Positions 1-8,600 are shown, counted from the stretch's first letter. The stretch is DNA of 64,000 bases from Pseudomonadota bacterium (GCA_021324755.1 JAJPIL010000007.1:1-64000), one strand, 5' to 3'. Notes: generated by a model not told the origin, from the letters alone. Numbers and translations: made by a program.

Positions 1-143
1 CGGTCCCGAAGCTCCCCCGCCGCACACAACAGCCCCTCGAGCTCGCCCTGCGGACACTCCAAAAGCGCTACTACCTCGCGCTCCTCAAGCCGCTTGCCGT
101 CCAGAGCTGCTTTCAAAATCGAGCTTATTTCACTCGAACACAT
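1..143 (-). CDS. N-terminus of a CofG/CofH-like radical SAM protein (partial)
   Basis: The window edge cuts this gene; only about 47 N-terminal residues are visible, starting with ATG at 143. The segment ILKAALDGKRLEEREVVALL followed by a Leu-rich helix ending ELRD resembles the leader helices that precede the radical SAM barrel in FO synthase subunits (CofG/CofH, coenzyme F420 biosynthesis) and in related futalosine-pathway enzymes such as MqnE/MqnC. The CX3CX2C motif lies outside the window, so the family is inferred from the leader alone. If CofG is right, the cell makes F420. The next 327 bases upstream of the start hold no gene on this strand. Confidence 0.45.
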   Translation of the reverse strand, partial: MCSSEISSILKAALDGKRLEEREVVALLECPQGELEGLLCAAGELRD

Positions 144-470
144 TTTACCTTATCTTTAAACTCTTCGCCTTATCGTTAAGCTGAGATTATCCCCCACAAT
201 CATGCTTCATCTTTCCAGGCAACGCCTCTAAAAACAAGCTTTAGTGGGCCTCTAAATTGGCCTCCTACGATTCGTGGACAGCGCCTTTGGGCAGCAAGGA
301 GATTCCGGAATGATTGTCATGAGCGCGGTCTGTTGTGGCGTTCGCAAAAGCGGCAGAGCGGTCGCTGCCAAGGGAGTAAGAAGATCACCTCGATGGCGAA
401 AATGGGTGTGTGGTATCCCGTCGACCGCAGACGTCCGCTCGTCGACGGGCTTAGGTCGCATAGTTCAGAG
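144..470. other. Gap without a supported gene
   Basis: Short overlapping reading frames exist on both strands, but none shows a recognisable domain or a convincing ribosome-binding site. The part nearest 144 should contain the promoter and leader of the CofG-like gene; no clear -35/-10 pair was identified. Confidence 0.4.
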
Positions 471-669
471 CTATGGGTTTTTCTTCTCAAGCGCTTTTTG
501 GCCCAGCTCAGATATTTCCCCCAATGTGACGGGGCAAATCCGAATCCATTAAGCTCTCCCCCGTACCTGTAAGAGTGTTGCGACGCCATTGGGCTGTGTT
601 GCGCCAGCGAACGATCTTGGGACCGTACGGAAGCCTTTCGAAGTCGTATTCGTTCAGCCTGGTTCTCAT
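471..669 (-). pseudogene. Small winged-helix (Mrr_N-like) protein, frameshifted
   Basis: From ATG 669, with GGAG six bases upstream, the frame reads MRTRLNEYDFERLPYGPKIV, then RWRNTAQWRRN and SDLPRHIG. This matches the pattern of winged-helix domains found at the N-terminus of Mrr-type restriction enzymes and as stand-alone proteins (a W-N-R-W helix, then a PRG-W-EIS-G wing). The frame stops early, but skipping one base in the C5 run at 518-522 continues it as EISELGQKALEKKNP to a stop at 471. The span is 199 nt, one more than 66 codons. Family assignment rests on pattern only. The break may be real decay or a one-base assembly error; if repaired the product would be about 65 residues. Confidence 0.35.
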
Positions 670-1050
670 TTTTTTCTCCGACCTTAACCGAGACCTGGTG
701 AAATTGGGTTCGGTCGCCGAGCTCGACCAAGGCTTAAAGCGTCTTTGCGGTGTGCGAAGGCCGCGCAACAGACCATCTCTTCCGGAGAGGTCTCCTTTTG
801 GACGGCGCACCGCCCGTCTGCTCGCCATCGCAGTCCGTTCTTTTTGGATCGCTTTGACTTTCTGGTCAATTCCCGCCCTCGGCATTCTACAAAACCCTTG
901 GGGCACAACCGCTGAGCCGTTTTAACGTAGGTCGTATCGAGCAGCGGGTTGAGGCTTTAAAATCGTCCCCGTTGAGTGAGAGCTTGACCCTGGGCATGCG
1001 CGACGTACATTTTCGAGCAATGTGAAACAAGCCGCGCCCCAAAGAGAGCG
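670..1050. other. Gap without a supported gene
   Basis: Overlapping frames on both strands give low-complexity Arg/Ser-rich translations with no motif. Nothing convincing was seen, and it may be decayed coding sequence belonging with the broken winged-helix gene. Confidence 0.35.
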
Positions 1051-1524
1051 TTACGCTTTTTTCAGGGCCGCCAGAACTTTATTCCAGTGCTCCAGGATCG
1101 CGCTCCGCGCTTCGCGATCGCAGGAAAATCCGATACCGTGAGTTACCGGCATCCCGGGATGCTCGTCGCTTTCAGCGCTATCGATTACGATTTCGACTCG
1201 TTCCACCCCAGCCTGGGGGTCGAAACCGATATAGCGGGGCGTGCCTTTGAGATAGAGAACTAGCTGCGGGCGAATAAAGCAGAAAAGAACGCGCTTACCT
1301 TTTTTGAGGTTGTTTAGGGTTCGGCTATTGGGCCAAAGGCCCACGCGCAATAGCTTCGGCCCGGCGGCAAAGATCTCACCCGCGCTGAGCATACACATTC
1401 GAGGCGTTCCGTCATCATCGGTGGAAACCAAAAGATGCGCCTCGCCGAACTTTTCTTCCAGGCCGGTGCCGTCAAATGCCCGGAGGCATTCCTCCGGAAT
1501 GGTATCTGACACGTAGCGGCTCAT
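1051..1524 (-). CDS. Pyridoxamine-5'-phosphate-oxidase-like split-barrel protein
   Basis: This 157-residue protein has the layout of small FMN-binding split-barrel (PPOX-like) proteins. An N-terminal helix is followed by HLLVSTDDDGTPRMCMLSAG (strand with the PR-M step), then LWPNSRTLNNLKKGKRVLF, where Asn-Ser-Arg-T usually contacts flavin phosphate, and an ILEHWNKVL C-terminal helix. Such proteins bind FMN, F420 or heme and reduce or scavenge varied substrates; the specific job here is unknown. It reads in the same direction as the broken ubiX paralogue just upstream (about 105 bp away), so a shared transcript and a flavin-related role are possible. The nearby CofG-like gene makes an F420 partner conceivable, but this is inference. 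Confidence 0.6.
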   Translation of the reverse strand: MSRYVSDTIPEECLRAFDGTGLEEKFGEAHLLVSTDDDGTPRMCMLSAGEIFAAGPKLLRVGLWPNSRTLNNLKKGKRVLFCFIRPQLVLYLKGTPRYIGFDPQAGVERVEIVIDSAESDEHPGMPVTHGIGFSCDREARSAILEHWNKVLAALKKA

Positions 1525-1628
1525 CTAACGCTCGACAACCGGATAGTACGCACACGTTCTAATGGGTGGAATTTTCCCCCTTTTACCGTGTCAGGCCGAA
1601 GCCAGCCAGCTCCCACCTCATCATCAGA

Positions 1629-2199
1629 TTAACTTTCACCCCAGCGTTTGAACAGCCTGTGCTCGAAACCGAGCTGGTCGAAAATTTTCCCGACGGTATG
1701 ATCGACCGAATCGACGATCGTTTGCGGCTGAAAGTAAAAAGTAGGCATCAGTGGCAAGATAATAGCCCCGATTTCGGCGACCTTCACCAACGTCCGAAGA
1801 TGTCCGAGATAGAGCGGGGTTCCCAGCGGAACAAGGATCAGGGGGGCGTCGCTCTTTAAGGCACACGTCCGCTGCGCGGGTCAGCAAATTGCTGGAATCC
1901 CCAACAGCGATCGCAGCGAGCGCCTTCATCGAGTCTGGCACCACTACCATTGCGCAGGTCTTGAACGAACCACTTGCGGTTGGCGCGGCGAGGCTGCGTA
2001 AGTCGTAGACGGTATCAGCCTTGCGTTCCAGATCGTGCGGATCTATGCCCATCTCGTGCGACAGCGTAATCCTGGCCGCCCTGGTCATTACCAAATGGAC
2101 TTCGAGGTCGAAAGTTTGACTTACCCAATCGAGAAAGCGCACTTCATTAATTATCCCATTGGTGCTGGTAACGTTTACTGTCAGCCGTCGTTTTTGCAT
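1629..2199 (-). pseudogene. UbiX-like flavin prenyltransferase paralogue, one-base frameshift
   Basis: The first 115 residues align end to end with the intact UbiX at 25409-25978: VHLVMTRAARITLSHE, SLAAPTASGSFKT and NLLTRAADVCLKERR are shared blocks. After CLKERR the frame is lost, but dropping one base in the G6 run at 1841-1846 restores PLILVPLGTPLYLGHLR and a matching C-terminus ending FKRWGES at 1629. The span is 571 nt versus 570 for the intact paralogue, so the lesion is exactly one extra base. Independently of the frameshift, the normal GITGATG nucleotide-binding loop reads VNVTSTNG, and MAIVPCSMNT reads MVVVPDSMKA, so the active site is also altered. Either decay or a diverged paralogue broken by a homopolymer error. 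Confidence 0.75.
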
Positions 2200-2752
2200 C
2201 GGTTCACTTCTTTGGCCGAGAGATCACCAACCGTTACGAACGCTCTTACTCGCGTAGCGAAACTTAAGGTAGCTACGGGCGCTTTTTGAATGACTGAATT
2301 TTTGTGAAAAGACCGAACTTCGTTGATACCTCACTCCGTTGACCCCTCGCAAAATCCGACTACGTAATCGTAGCTCGGGTCTCGGTTGGCTTGAATGCTA
2401 TAGCGGCGGTAAGCTATGCCTGAATCATCCGAGCGATGCCGCACTCAAGCGGCTCAACCTTGGTCACGTCGGTCGCTGGCTGTGCGAAAAGACGAGTCTT
2501 GCTTATTCGCGCCAAAGGGAGCCTGACCACGCGCTGCGGATAAGTAAGTACCGTCCCTATTAGATTCAACCGAAAACTCAGCCGAGCGGTACCTGAGGGC
2601 TAGTTCTTTCTATTGCTTGCCGCGGACCATCCTGTTCAAATTTGCGCCTTCGCGCCGACCTTTGGGTTAAAAGCTAGTTTGCCCGGGATGTTGGTGGCGT
2701 CGCTATGATCGAATAATCTACTGATTATGAAAGAGTTGGCTTGGAGCTAGCT
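2200..2752. other. Intergenic region between divergent units
   Basis: No supported gene. A plus-strand frame at 2339-2563 has no recognisable domain. The stretch must hold the promoters of the leftward ubiX-like gene and the rightward ArsR-rhodanese gene. A short inverted repeat CTACG-TAAT-CGTAG lies near 2358-2373, of unknown significance. Confidence 0.35.
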
Positions 2753-3427
2753 ATGGCAATTGAGAGTCCGAAGCGAGCAGCGTTCGAGCATCTCGCAGCC
2801 GTCGCTCGGGCGCTTGGCTCCGCGCATCGTCTGGAACTGCTCGAACTCTTAGCGCAGAAAGAGCGGACCGTGGAAGCGCTAGCCGGTCTGACCGGGCTTT
2901 CGATCGCTAACACGTCCCAACATCTTCAGACATTGCGGCGAGCCGGTCTGGTCGTCGCGCGCAGGTCAGGCCGACAGGTGTTTTACCATTTAGCCGATCA
3001 GGAAATTGTCTTATTGCTCTCTGCGCTTCGCAGGGTAACTGAGCGCAACGTTAGCGCGATCGAAAAGGTGCTGAACAGCTATTTTCGCGAGCGGGATAGC
3101 CTCGAGCCAATTTCTCGCAAAGAGCTGCTACGGCGAATACATCAAGGAACCGTTACGGTGATAGACACCCGCCCGGTGGAGGAATTCAATGCAGGTCACC
3201 TGCCAGGAGCTCTTAGTCTTCCCTTGACGGAGGTCAAAAGGAGGCTTCGGGAATTGCCGCGCGACCGGGAAATCGTCGCCTACTGCCGGGGGCCGTACTG
3301 TATATTGTCGTACGAGGCTGTGGCTGAGTTGCGCAAGCGTGGCTTTAAGGCGCTGCGGTTGGAGGACGGCTTTCCGGAATGGAAAGCGGCTGGATTGCCG
3401 GTCGAGACGAACTCACCAACGGTCTAG
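2753..3427 (+). CDS. ArsR-type winged-helix regulator fused to a rhodanese domain
   Basis: Residues about 8-105 form an ArsR/SmtB winged helix (LGSAHRLELLELLAQKERTV, then TSQHLQTLRRAGLV as recognition helix). Residues about 118-220 form a rhodanese fold with the cysteine loop CRGPYC (C178 at the catalytic position). The family is known: ArsR-rhodanese fusions are predicted sulfur or redox-responsive repressors in which the rhodanese Cys carries persulfide or senses thiols. The start is the ATG at 2753, six bases after GGAG; an upstream TTG at 2741 would overlap that ribosome-binding site. The next gene on the strand is terC, 254 bp away, a possible target. No separate operator was identified. 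Confidence 0.85.
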   Translation: MAIESPKRAAFEHLAAVARALGSAHRLELLELLAQKERTVEALAGLTGLSIANTSQHLQTLRRAGLVVARRSGRQVFYHLADQEIVLLLSALRRVTERNVSAIEKVLNSYFRERDSLEPISRKELLRRIHQGTVTVIDTRPVEEFNAGHLPGALSLPLTEVKRRLRELPRDREIVAYCRGPYCILSYEAVAELRKRGFKALRLEDGFPEWKAAGLPVETNSPTV

Positions 3428-3681
3428 CTTTAACGCTTTCGCTTTGGTGTGAGCGAGCGCGCGCATTGCCCGCTCTAGGTGGCTCAGCGAGCTGCAAATT
3501 GGTAATCTGCTCGCCCTGACTTTGTTTTCCGGTCACGTGCCCTCAACTAAGCTTTCAGCTTAACTGTGGCAGTTCTTTTCGTTACTCCCCTCGTAGTTGC
3601 TAACTGAGAGGTTGGTACGTCTCTTCGACGGGCTCGCTGATCGTCAAGAACGGGGGTCGTGAAGAAGTTACGCTAAGACGG

Positions 3682-4365
3682 ATGTCGCTAGAAGATCTCG
3701 CGGCTTTAGTGAGCTTGGTCGTTATCGAGCTTCTATTGTCGGCTGATAATTCTGTCGCGCTCGCTATTCTGGTAAAGCATCTTGGTCCTGGTCTTCAGAA
3801 AAAGGCTCTGTTTTATGGCATAGGCGGAGCTCTCGCGTTCAGAGCGCTGGCGCTGCTGGCCGCAAAATGGCTGCTTGAAAGTTGGTGGCTTCAAGCGTTA
3901 GGCGCGGCCTACATGGTGTATGTGGTGTTGCATCATTTTGTCAAGGGTGAGCCCGAGCAGAGACATGTCAGTACGACTACTAAGTCGAAAGGCTTTTGGC
4001 GTACCACGCTTGCGGTCGAGCTCGTAGACGCAGCGTTCGCGGTCGATTCGATTTTGGTAGCTGTAGCGCTCTCCCGCAAGCTGTGGGTGATTTATACAGC
4101 CGCTGTGCTCGGGATCGTCGGTATACGGGTGGCTACCACGTTCGTTATCAAATTACTTAGCAGATTTCCGATGCTGGAAGACGCCGCCTATTTCATGGTC
4201 GGATGGATCGGAATCAAGCTTGCGCTCTCGTCGTGGGCTCTCTTTGCTCACTCGATCTTGTCGTGGCCGCTTGGAAAGTATGAGATGCCCCATTGGGTGT
4301 TTTGGCTCGGGATGGGACTGATCTCGCTGTGGTCACTGTTTATGGCCTGGAGACAGAAGCGCTGA
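3682..4365 (+). CDS. TerC/YjbE-family integral membrane protein
   Basis: A 227-residue protein with about seven hydrophobic segments and the TerC signature acidic residues in membrane segments: ELLLSADNSVALA near residue 20 and ELVDAAFAVDSILVAVA near residue 115. TerC-family proteins are implicated in tellurite resistance, manganese export and co-translocational metalation of exoenzymes. The exact ion here cannot be told. It lies downstream of the ArsR-rhodanese regulator on the same strand. A hairpin 29 bp after the stop could end transcription. Confidence 0.8.
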   Translation: MSLEDLAALVSLVVIELLLSADNSVALAILVKHLGPGLQKKALFYGIGGALAFRALALLAAKWLLESWWLQALGAAYMVYVVLHHFVKGEPEQRHVSTTTKSKGFWRTTLAVELVDAAFAVDSILVAVALSRKLWVIYTAAVLGIVGIRVATTFVIKLLSRFPMLEDAAYFMVGWIGIKLALSSWALFAHSILSWPLGKYEMPHWVFWLGMGLISLWSLFMAWRQKR

Positions 4366-4393
4366 CGGCGGAATAAGCAATATTATTTTAAGC

Positions 4394-4418
4394 TTGCCGA
4401 GCTGCTGAAGCTCGGCAA
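4394..4418 (+). terminator. Possible terminator hairpin after terC
   Basis: A 10-bp perfect inverted repeat, TTGCCGAGCT-gctga-AGCTCGGCAA, follows terC by 29 bp. No clear T-run follows on either strand, so intrinsic termination would be weak. Confidence 0.4.
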
Positions 4419-4579
4419 CTCTCGCTGTCGATTACCGTCGCCGTCCTACGCGCTTTTCGTTTCGTATTTTGCCTTTGGACTTGCAAGATTAGCTCGGGAC
4501 TTGGGCCTGAAAAGGGGCGCAAGCTTGCTTTCCACCAAAACCTACTCGCGTCTCGCTAGAGCGCTTCACCGGCTCCCTG

Positions 4580-4599
4580 GTATTTGGTATACATAATAC
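4580..4599 (+). promoter_or_regulatory. Palindromic operator candidate in front of the GntR regulator
   Basis: The 20 bp GTATTtgGTATACatAATAC is symmetric at 16 of 20 positions and ends three bases before the ATG at 4603. Its core resembles the short T-G-GT...AC-A palindromes bound by FadR-subfamily GntR proteins, so autoregulation is the simple reading. The site occupies the place where a Shine-Dalgarno would be, hinting at a leaderless or weakly translated mRNA. Confidence 0.5.
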
Positions 4600-4602
4600 A
4601 GA

Positions 4603-5379
4603 ATGGCTACTAAGCGAAATGTCGCTGCCGAAGTCGTCAAGCTCGATGGCCCCGTAACTGGTGCTTCGAAAACGCCAAAGTCCACGCGGCGGCCCAAACT
4701 GCTCGGTCTTAGGCCGCTTAAGCCTGATACCACGGTAACCGCGCGCGCTTACGAGGCTATAAAGCGGGCGATCATGTCTATGGACATATACGGCGTCAAG
4801 CCCGAAGACCTGCGTCTTGACGAGCGATTGTTGGCCCACGAGCTCGGGATAAGTCGCACGCCTGTGCGCGAAGCGCTCGCTCGGCTCGAGCAGGAAGGCT
4901 TGGTCAGGACGATAGCGCGGCGTGGCGTATACGTGGCGCGCAAGTCCAAGGCGCAGATAATTGAATTGATCACAGTATGGGCCGCGCTGGAGAGCATGGC
5001 GGCAAGACTGGCGGCGATCCGGGCTAGCGACGAGGACCTAGCATCGCTACGGGCCACTTTCCATGGATTGGACGGCTCGCAAATCGCCGCCAAGCTTGGC
5101 GAATATTCAGAGCTCAACCTTCGCTTCCATCAGCGAATTATCGATCTCAGCGGCAACGAGCTTCTAAAGAAGATAGCCGAAAACTTGCTTATTCACATGA
5201 GAGCTATTCGTCGGCGGGCGATTGGCGAAAATAATCGGTTCGCGCGCTCGATCGTCGATCACATGAAAATTATCGAGGCCCTGGAACGTCGAGACGCGGA
5301 GCTGGCGGAAAAGCTGGTGCGCGAGCACGCGCTCAACCTTGCGGAGCACGTCGCGGCTTACATCAATGACTTGGAGTGA
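4603..5379 (+). CDS. GntR-family transcriptional regulator, FadR/FCD type
   Basis: A basic 40-residue leader precedes a GntR winged helix (residues about 48-118, with ELGISRTPVREALARLEQEG as the recognition helix). A helical FCD ligand domain follows (residues about 130-250), with the metal-ligand Asp/His positions suggested by ELNLRFHQRII and a later DHMKIIEALERRD. FCD regulators sense small carboxylates or CoA-related metabolites. It sits 32 bp upstream of the ThDP-enzyme gene in the same direction, so it most likely controls the ThDP enzyme/formyl-CoA-transferase pair. A near-perfect palindrome lies directly in front of its start codon. No Shine-Dalgarno is visible. Confidence 0.85.
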   Translation: MATKRNVAAEVVKLDGPVTGASKTPKSTRRPKLLGLRPLKPDTTVTARAYEAIKRAIMSMDIYGVKPEDLRLDERLLAHELGISRTPVREALARLEQEGLVRTIARRGVYVARKSKAQIIELITVWAALESMAARLAAIRASDEDLASLRATFHGLDGSQIAAKLGEYSELNLRFHQRIIDLSGNELLKKIAENLLIHMRAIRRRAIGENNRFARSIVDHMKIIEALERRDAELAEKLVREHALNLAEHVAAYINDLE

Positions 5380-5411
5380 GACGGGGAAACTTCTGAAAGC
5401 GAGGGCGAAAG

Positions 5412-7130
5412 ATGGCGGAGAATGTCAGTCGGCAGGAAAGCTCTGGGCGTGGGTCGTCGGAAAAGATGAAAATTTCGGGCGGACATCTGGTGGCCAAAGC
5501 GCTTAAGAACGAGGGTATCGATGTAATTTTTACGCTGTGCGGTGGCCATATAATCGACATCTACGACGGATGTCTTGACGAGGGGATCGACATAATCGAC
5601 GTCCGTCACGACCAGGTCGCCGCGCACGCCGCCGACGCTTACGCCCGGGTGACCGGAAAGCCAGGATGCGCGGTGGTTACTGCCGGGCCGGGCACTACCG
5701 ACGCTGTTACCGGGGTTGCCAACGCCTTTCGCGCGGAAAGCCCCATGCTTCTGATAGGAGGTCAAGGAGCGCTCAGCCAGCACAAGATGGGATCGCTGCA
5801 GGACTTGCCCCACGTCGAGATCATGCGGCCGATTACGAAGTTTGCGGCGACCGTCTACACCACGGAGCGAATCGCCGACATGATTAGCATGGCTTTTCGC
5901 GAATGCTTTCACGGCGCGCCGGGTCCGGCGTTCCTCGAGATTCCGCGCGACGTGCTCGACGCCACGGTTGACGTCGACAAAGTGAGAATACCCGAGCCGG
6001 GCAAATATCGCGCGTCTACTAAGAGCGTCGGCGATCCGCGAGATATCGAGCGCCTTGCCGAGATTTTGGTAAGGTCCGAGCGGCCGTGCGTGCTTTTTGG
6101 CAGCCAGGTTTGGACCTGTCGCGCCACTGAAGCCGCGGTTGAATTCTGCAAGCGTTTGAATATTCCCGCGTACACCAATGGAGCTGCTCGCGGAACGTTC
6201 CATCCAAACGACGAGCATCATTTCCAACAGACGCGCCGTTATGCCTTCGACAACGCCGATGTCATTCTGATCGTTGGCACGCCCTTCGACTTCCGTTTGG
6301 GTTACGGGCGACGGCTTCGGGCCGACGCAACGGTGGTGCAAATCGATCTCGACTATCGGACGGTAGGAAAGAATCGCGACGTTTCGCTCGGTCTAGTAGG
6401 CGACGTCGGGGCTATTCTATCAGCCGTTACGCAGGCGACTTCCGGGTTTATCGACAAGGGAACGGCTAAGCGCGAAGAGTGGAGAAAGAGACTTCGGGCC
6501 GAAGAAACTCGTTTGGAGCAAGCGTTATTGCCTCAGCGTTTGTCGAATGCCGTGCCGATTCATCCCCTGCGCTTGGCGCACGAAATCGACGCGTTTTTGA
6601 CCGAGGAATCGATCTTCATCGGCGACGGTGGCGACGTCGTCACCTTTTCGGCCTCGGTGATTAAGCCAAAGGCGCCGGGGCATTGGATGGACCCTGGGCC
6701 TTTGGGAACGCTGGGAATCGGCACGCCTTTCGCTTTGGCGGCCAAACGCGCCCGTCCAGACAAGGAGGTCATCTGTCTTTTCGGCGACGGAGCTTTTGGT
6801 CTTACCGGATGGGACTTCGAGACCTGCATACGCTTTAACTTGCCGTTTATCGGAGTGATCGGGAACAACTCCCACATGAATCAGATCAGGTACGGACAAA
6901 TAGCGAGGTACGGCAAGGAGCGAGGAGAGGTGGCGAATTACCTTGGCAATGTGCGCTTTGACGAGTTTGCGCGCATTCTGGGTGGCTACGGAGAGGAAGT
7001 GAAAGAACCTGACCAGATTGGACCAGCTCTGCGCCGTGCTCGCGAATCCGGGCGATGCGCGCTCATTAACGTGTGGGTCGATCCTGACGTATTTGCTCCA
7101 GGGACCATGAACCAGACGATGTACAAGTAA
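5412..7130 (+). CDS. ThDP-dependent 2-hydroxyacyl-CoA lyase / oxalyl-CoA decarboxylase-type enzyme
   Basis: A 572-residue, three-domain ThDP enzyme: Pyr domain (residues about 20-180), central nucleotide/CoA-binding-type domain (about 205-340), and PP domain with the metal-ThDP motif GDGAFG at 458 through NN at 485-486. The usual catalytic Glu of the Pyr domain (RHEQ in acetolactate synthases) is Asp67 here, in VRHDQVAAHAADAYAR, which is unusual. The neighbour 120 bp downstream is a close formyl-CoA:oxalate CoA-transferase look-alike. That favours oxalyl-CoA decarboxylase or the related lyase that splits or forms 2-hydroxyacyl-CoA with formyl-CoA. An acetolactate-synthase-like role is the alternative. 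Start ATG 5412 has GAGGGCGAAAG upstream. Confidence 0.65.
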   Translation: MAENVSRQESSGRGSSEKMKISGGHLVAKALKNEGIDVIFTLCGGHIIDIYDGCLDEGIDIIDVRHDQVAAHAADAYARVTGKPGCAVVTAGPGTTDAVTGVANAFRAESPMLLIGGQGALSQHKMGSLQDLPHVEIMRPITKFAATVYTTERIADMISMAFRECFHGAPGPAFLEIPRDVLDATVDVDKVRIPEPGKYRASTKSVGDPRDIERLAEILVRSERPCVLFGSQVWTCRATEAAVEFCKRLNIPAYTNGAARGTFHPNDEHHFQQTRRYAFDNADVILIVGTPFDFRLGYGRRLRADATVVQIDLDYRTVGKNRDVSLGLVGDVGAILSAVTQATSGFIDKGTAKREEWRKRLRAEETRLEQALLPQRLSNAVPIHPLRLAHEIDAFLTEESIFIGDGGDVVTFSASVIKPKAPGHWMDPGPLGTLGIGTPFALAAKRARPDKEVICLFGDGAFGLTGWDFETCIRFNLPFIGVIGNNSHMNQIRYGQIARYGKERGEVANYLGNVRFDEFARILGGYGEEVKEPDQIGPALRRARESGRCALINVWVDPDVFAPGTMNQTMYK

Positions 7131-7250
7131 ATAGGAACGCAGCGCGAGACGTCCGGACAACCTTGGAGTTTATCGGCCGTGGTAGTGACGTAACTTAGGC
7201 GGGCGATCGCGAGAACAAAGTGAGAGATTCTATTTGGGATAAAACGGCAT

Positions 7251-8483
7251 ATGGGTAAAGCGCTTGATGGTGTCCGTGTTTTGGACCTGACGCATGTTCA
7301 GTCGGGGCCTTCTTGTACGCAGATCTTGGCTTGGCTTGGAGCTGACGTGATAAAGATCGAGATGCCGGGTCGTGGTGATATTACGCGCAGCCAGTTGCGC
7401 GACATCCCCGGCGTGGACTCGTTGTATTTCACGATGCTCAATTGCAACAAGCGTAGCGTGACTTTGAATTTCAAGTCCGACAAGGGCAAGAAAATTCTGG
7501 AAGAGCTGGTCAAGAGGTCGGACGTTTTGGTAGAGAATTTCGGTCCGGGCGTGCTCGATCGGGCCGGTTTTACGTGGGAGCGGCTACGCGAGCTCAATCC
7601 ACGCCTCATTTATGCCTCCATCAAAGGCTTCGGTCCCGGTCCTTACGCGGACTGCAAGGCCTACGAGAACGTGGCGCAAGCGATGGGCGGCTCGATGAGT
7701 ACCACTGGATGGGAGGACGGTCCGCCAACCGTGACTGGGGCGCAGATCGGCGACTCCGGAACCGGAATCCATATGGTCGCCGGGATTCTGGCCGCGCTTT
7801 ATCAGCGAGTCAGCACAGGAAAAGGTCAGCGAGTTGAAGTTGCGATGCAGGACGCGGTGCTCAACTTGTGCCGCGTCAAGATACGCGACCAACAGCGACT
7901 GATGCGGGGGCCGCTCGAAGAGTACCCGAACAAGAGTTTCGGCGACGCCGTTCCGCGCGCGGGAAACGCCTCTGGCGGCGGACATCCTGGCTCGGCTCTG
8001 CGATGCAAGCCTGGAGGCCCCAACGATTACTGCTACGTGATAATCCAAGCCCAGGTTTGGCCAGCGCTGGCGCGAGTGATCGGGCGGCCGGAGCTAGCCG
8101 ACCATCCTGACTTTGCTACGCCGGAAGCGAGACTTAAGCACCTGGATGAGGTTTTCGCGATTATCGAGCAGTGGACCATGCAGCACACGAAATTCGAGGT
8201 CATGCGCATGCTCAACGAGGTAGACGTGCCGTGCGGGCCCGTTTTGTCTACTAAAGACCTTATCGAGGATAAGGCTTTGGCGCAGCGCAACATAATCGCC
8301 GAGGTACGTCATCCTGAGCGAGGCGTATTTAAAACCGTGGGCTGCCCTATCGTGCTTTCCGATAGCCCCGTTGAAATTAAGTCTTCGCCCCTTCTCGGGG
8401 AGCATACTTTCGAGGTGTTGCAAGAATTGCTTGGCTACAGTGAAGAGCAGGTCAAGGAGCTACAGGCCCAAGGCGTGGTATGA
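7251..8483 (+). CDS. frc: Formyl-CoA:oxalate CoA-transferase-like CaiB/BaiF family protein
   Basis: At 410 residues it follows the Oxalobacter Frc sequence as I recall it nearly throughout: [20 protein letters not shown] at the start, [56 protein letters not shown], a Gly-rich GGGHPG loop and LLGEHT near the end. The catalytic Asp of Frc corresponds to Asp168 in IGDSG. Class III CoA-transferases of this type move CoA between formate and oxalate or related acids. The pairing with a ThDP enzyme and an FCD regulator is typical of oxalate/formyl-CoA modules. Substrate is not proven: CaiB/BaiF relatives take other acids. It is the last gene of the plus-strand block before the minus-strand PQQ cluster. 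Confidence 0.8.
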   Translation: MGKALDGVRVLDLTHVQSGPSCTQILAWLGADVIKIEMPGRGDITRSQLRDIPGVDSLYFTMLNCNKRSVTLNFKSDKGKKILEELVKRSDVLVENFGPGVLDRAGFTWERLRELNPRLIYASIKGFGPGPYADCKAYENVAQAMGGSMSTTGWEDGPPTVTGAQIGDSGTGIHMVAGILAALYQRVSTGKGQRVEVAMQDAVLNLCRVKIRDQQRLMRGPLEEYPNKSFGDAVPRAGNASGGGHPGSALRCKPGGPNDYCYVIIQAQVWPALARVIGRPELADHPDFATPEARLKHLDEVFAIIEQWTMQHTKFEVMRMLNEVDVPCGPVLSTKDLIEDKALAQRNIIAEVRHPERGVFKTVGCPIVLSDSPVEIKSSPLLGEHTFEVLQELLGYSEEQVKELQAQGVV

Positions 8484-8600
8484 GAGCGCGAGTTAGAGTG
8501 CCCGTTGTAGCCCGTAACTCGACTCTCTCGTCAAAGGAGCATCTGCCCGGCAAGGCGGGCTTATTCCGCTAAATTCGGAGCGGGGCGCGTTCGATCAGAA

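Noticed and set aside
3541-3681. Possible yybP-ykoY manganese riboswitch before terC, because TerC genes often have one and TACTCCCC (complement of the conserved GGGGAGTA) occurs near 3584.
   Set aside because: The conserved box is on the wrong strand, and the other conserved stem and loop sequences could not be found.
5358-6341. A 327-residue minus-strand frame inside the ThDP-enzyme gene, and similar long antisense frames in xoxF, ubiD, coxL, murC and ftsZ.
   Set aside because: All are shadows of strongly supported genes on the other strand, with no motifs of their own.
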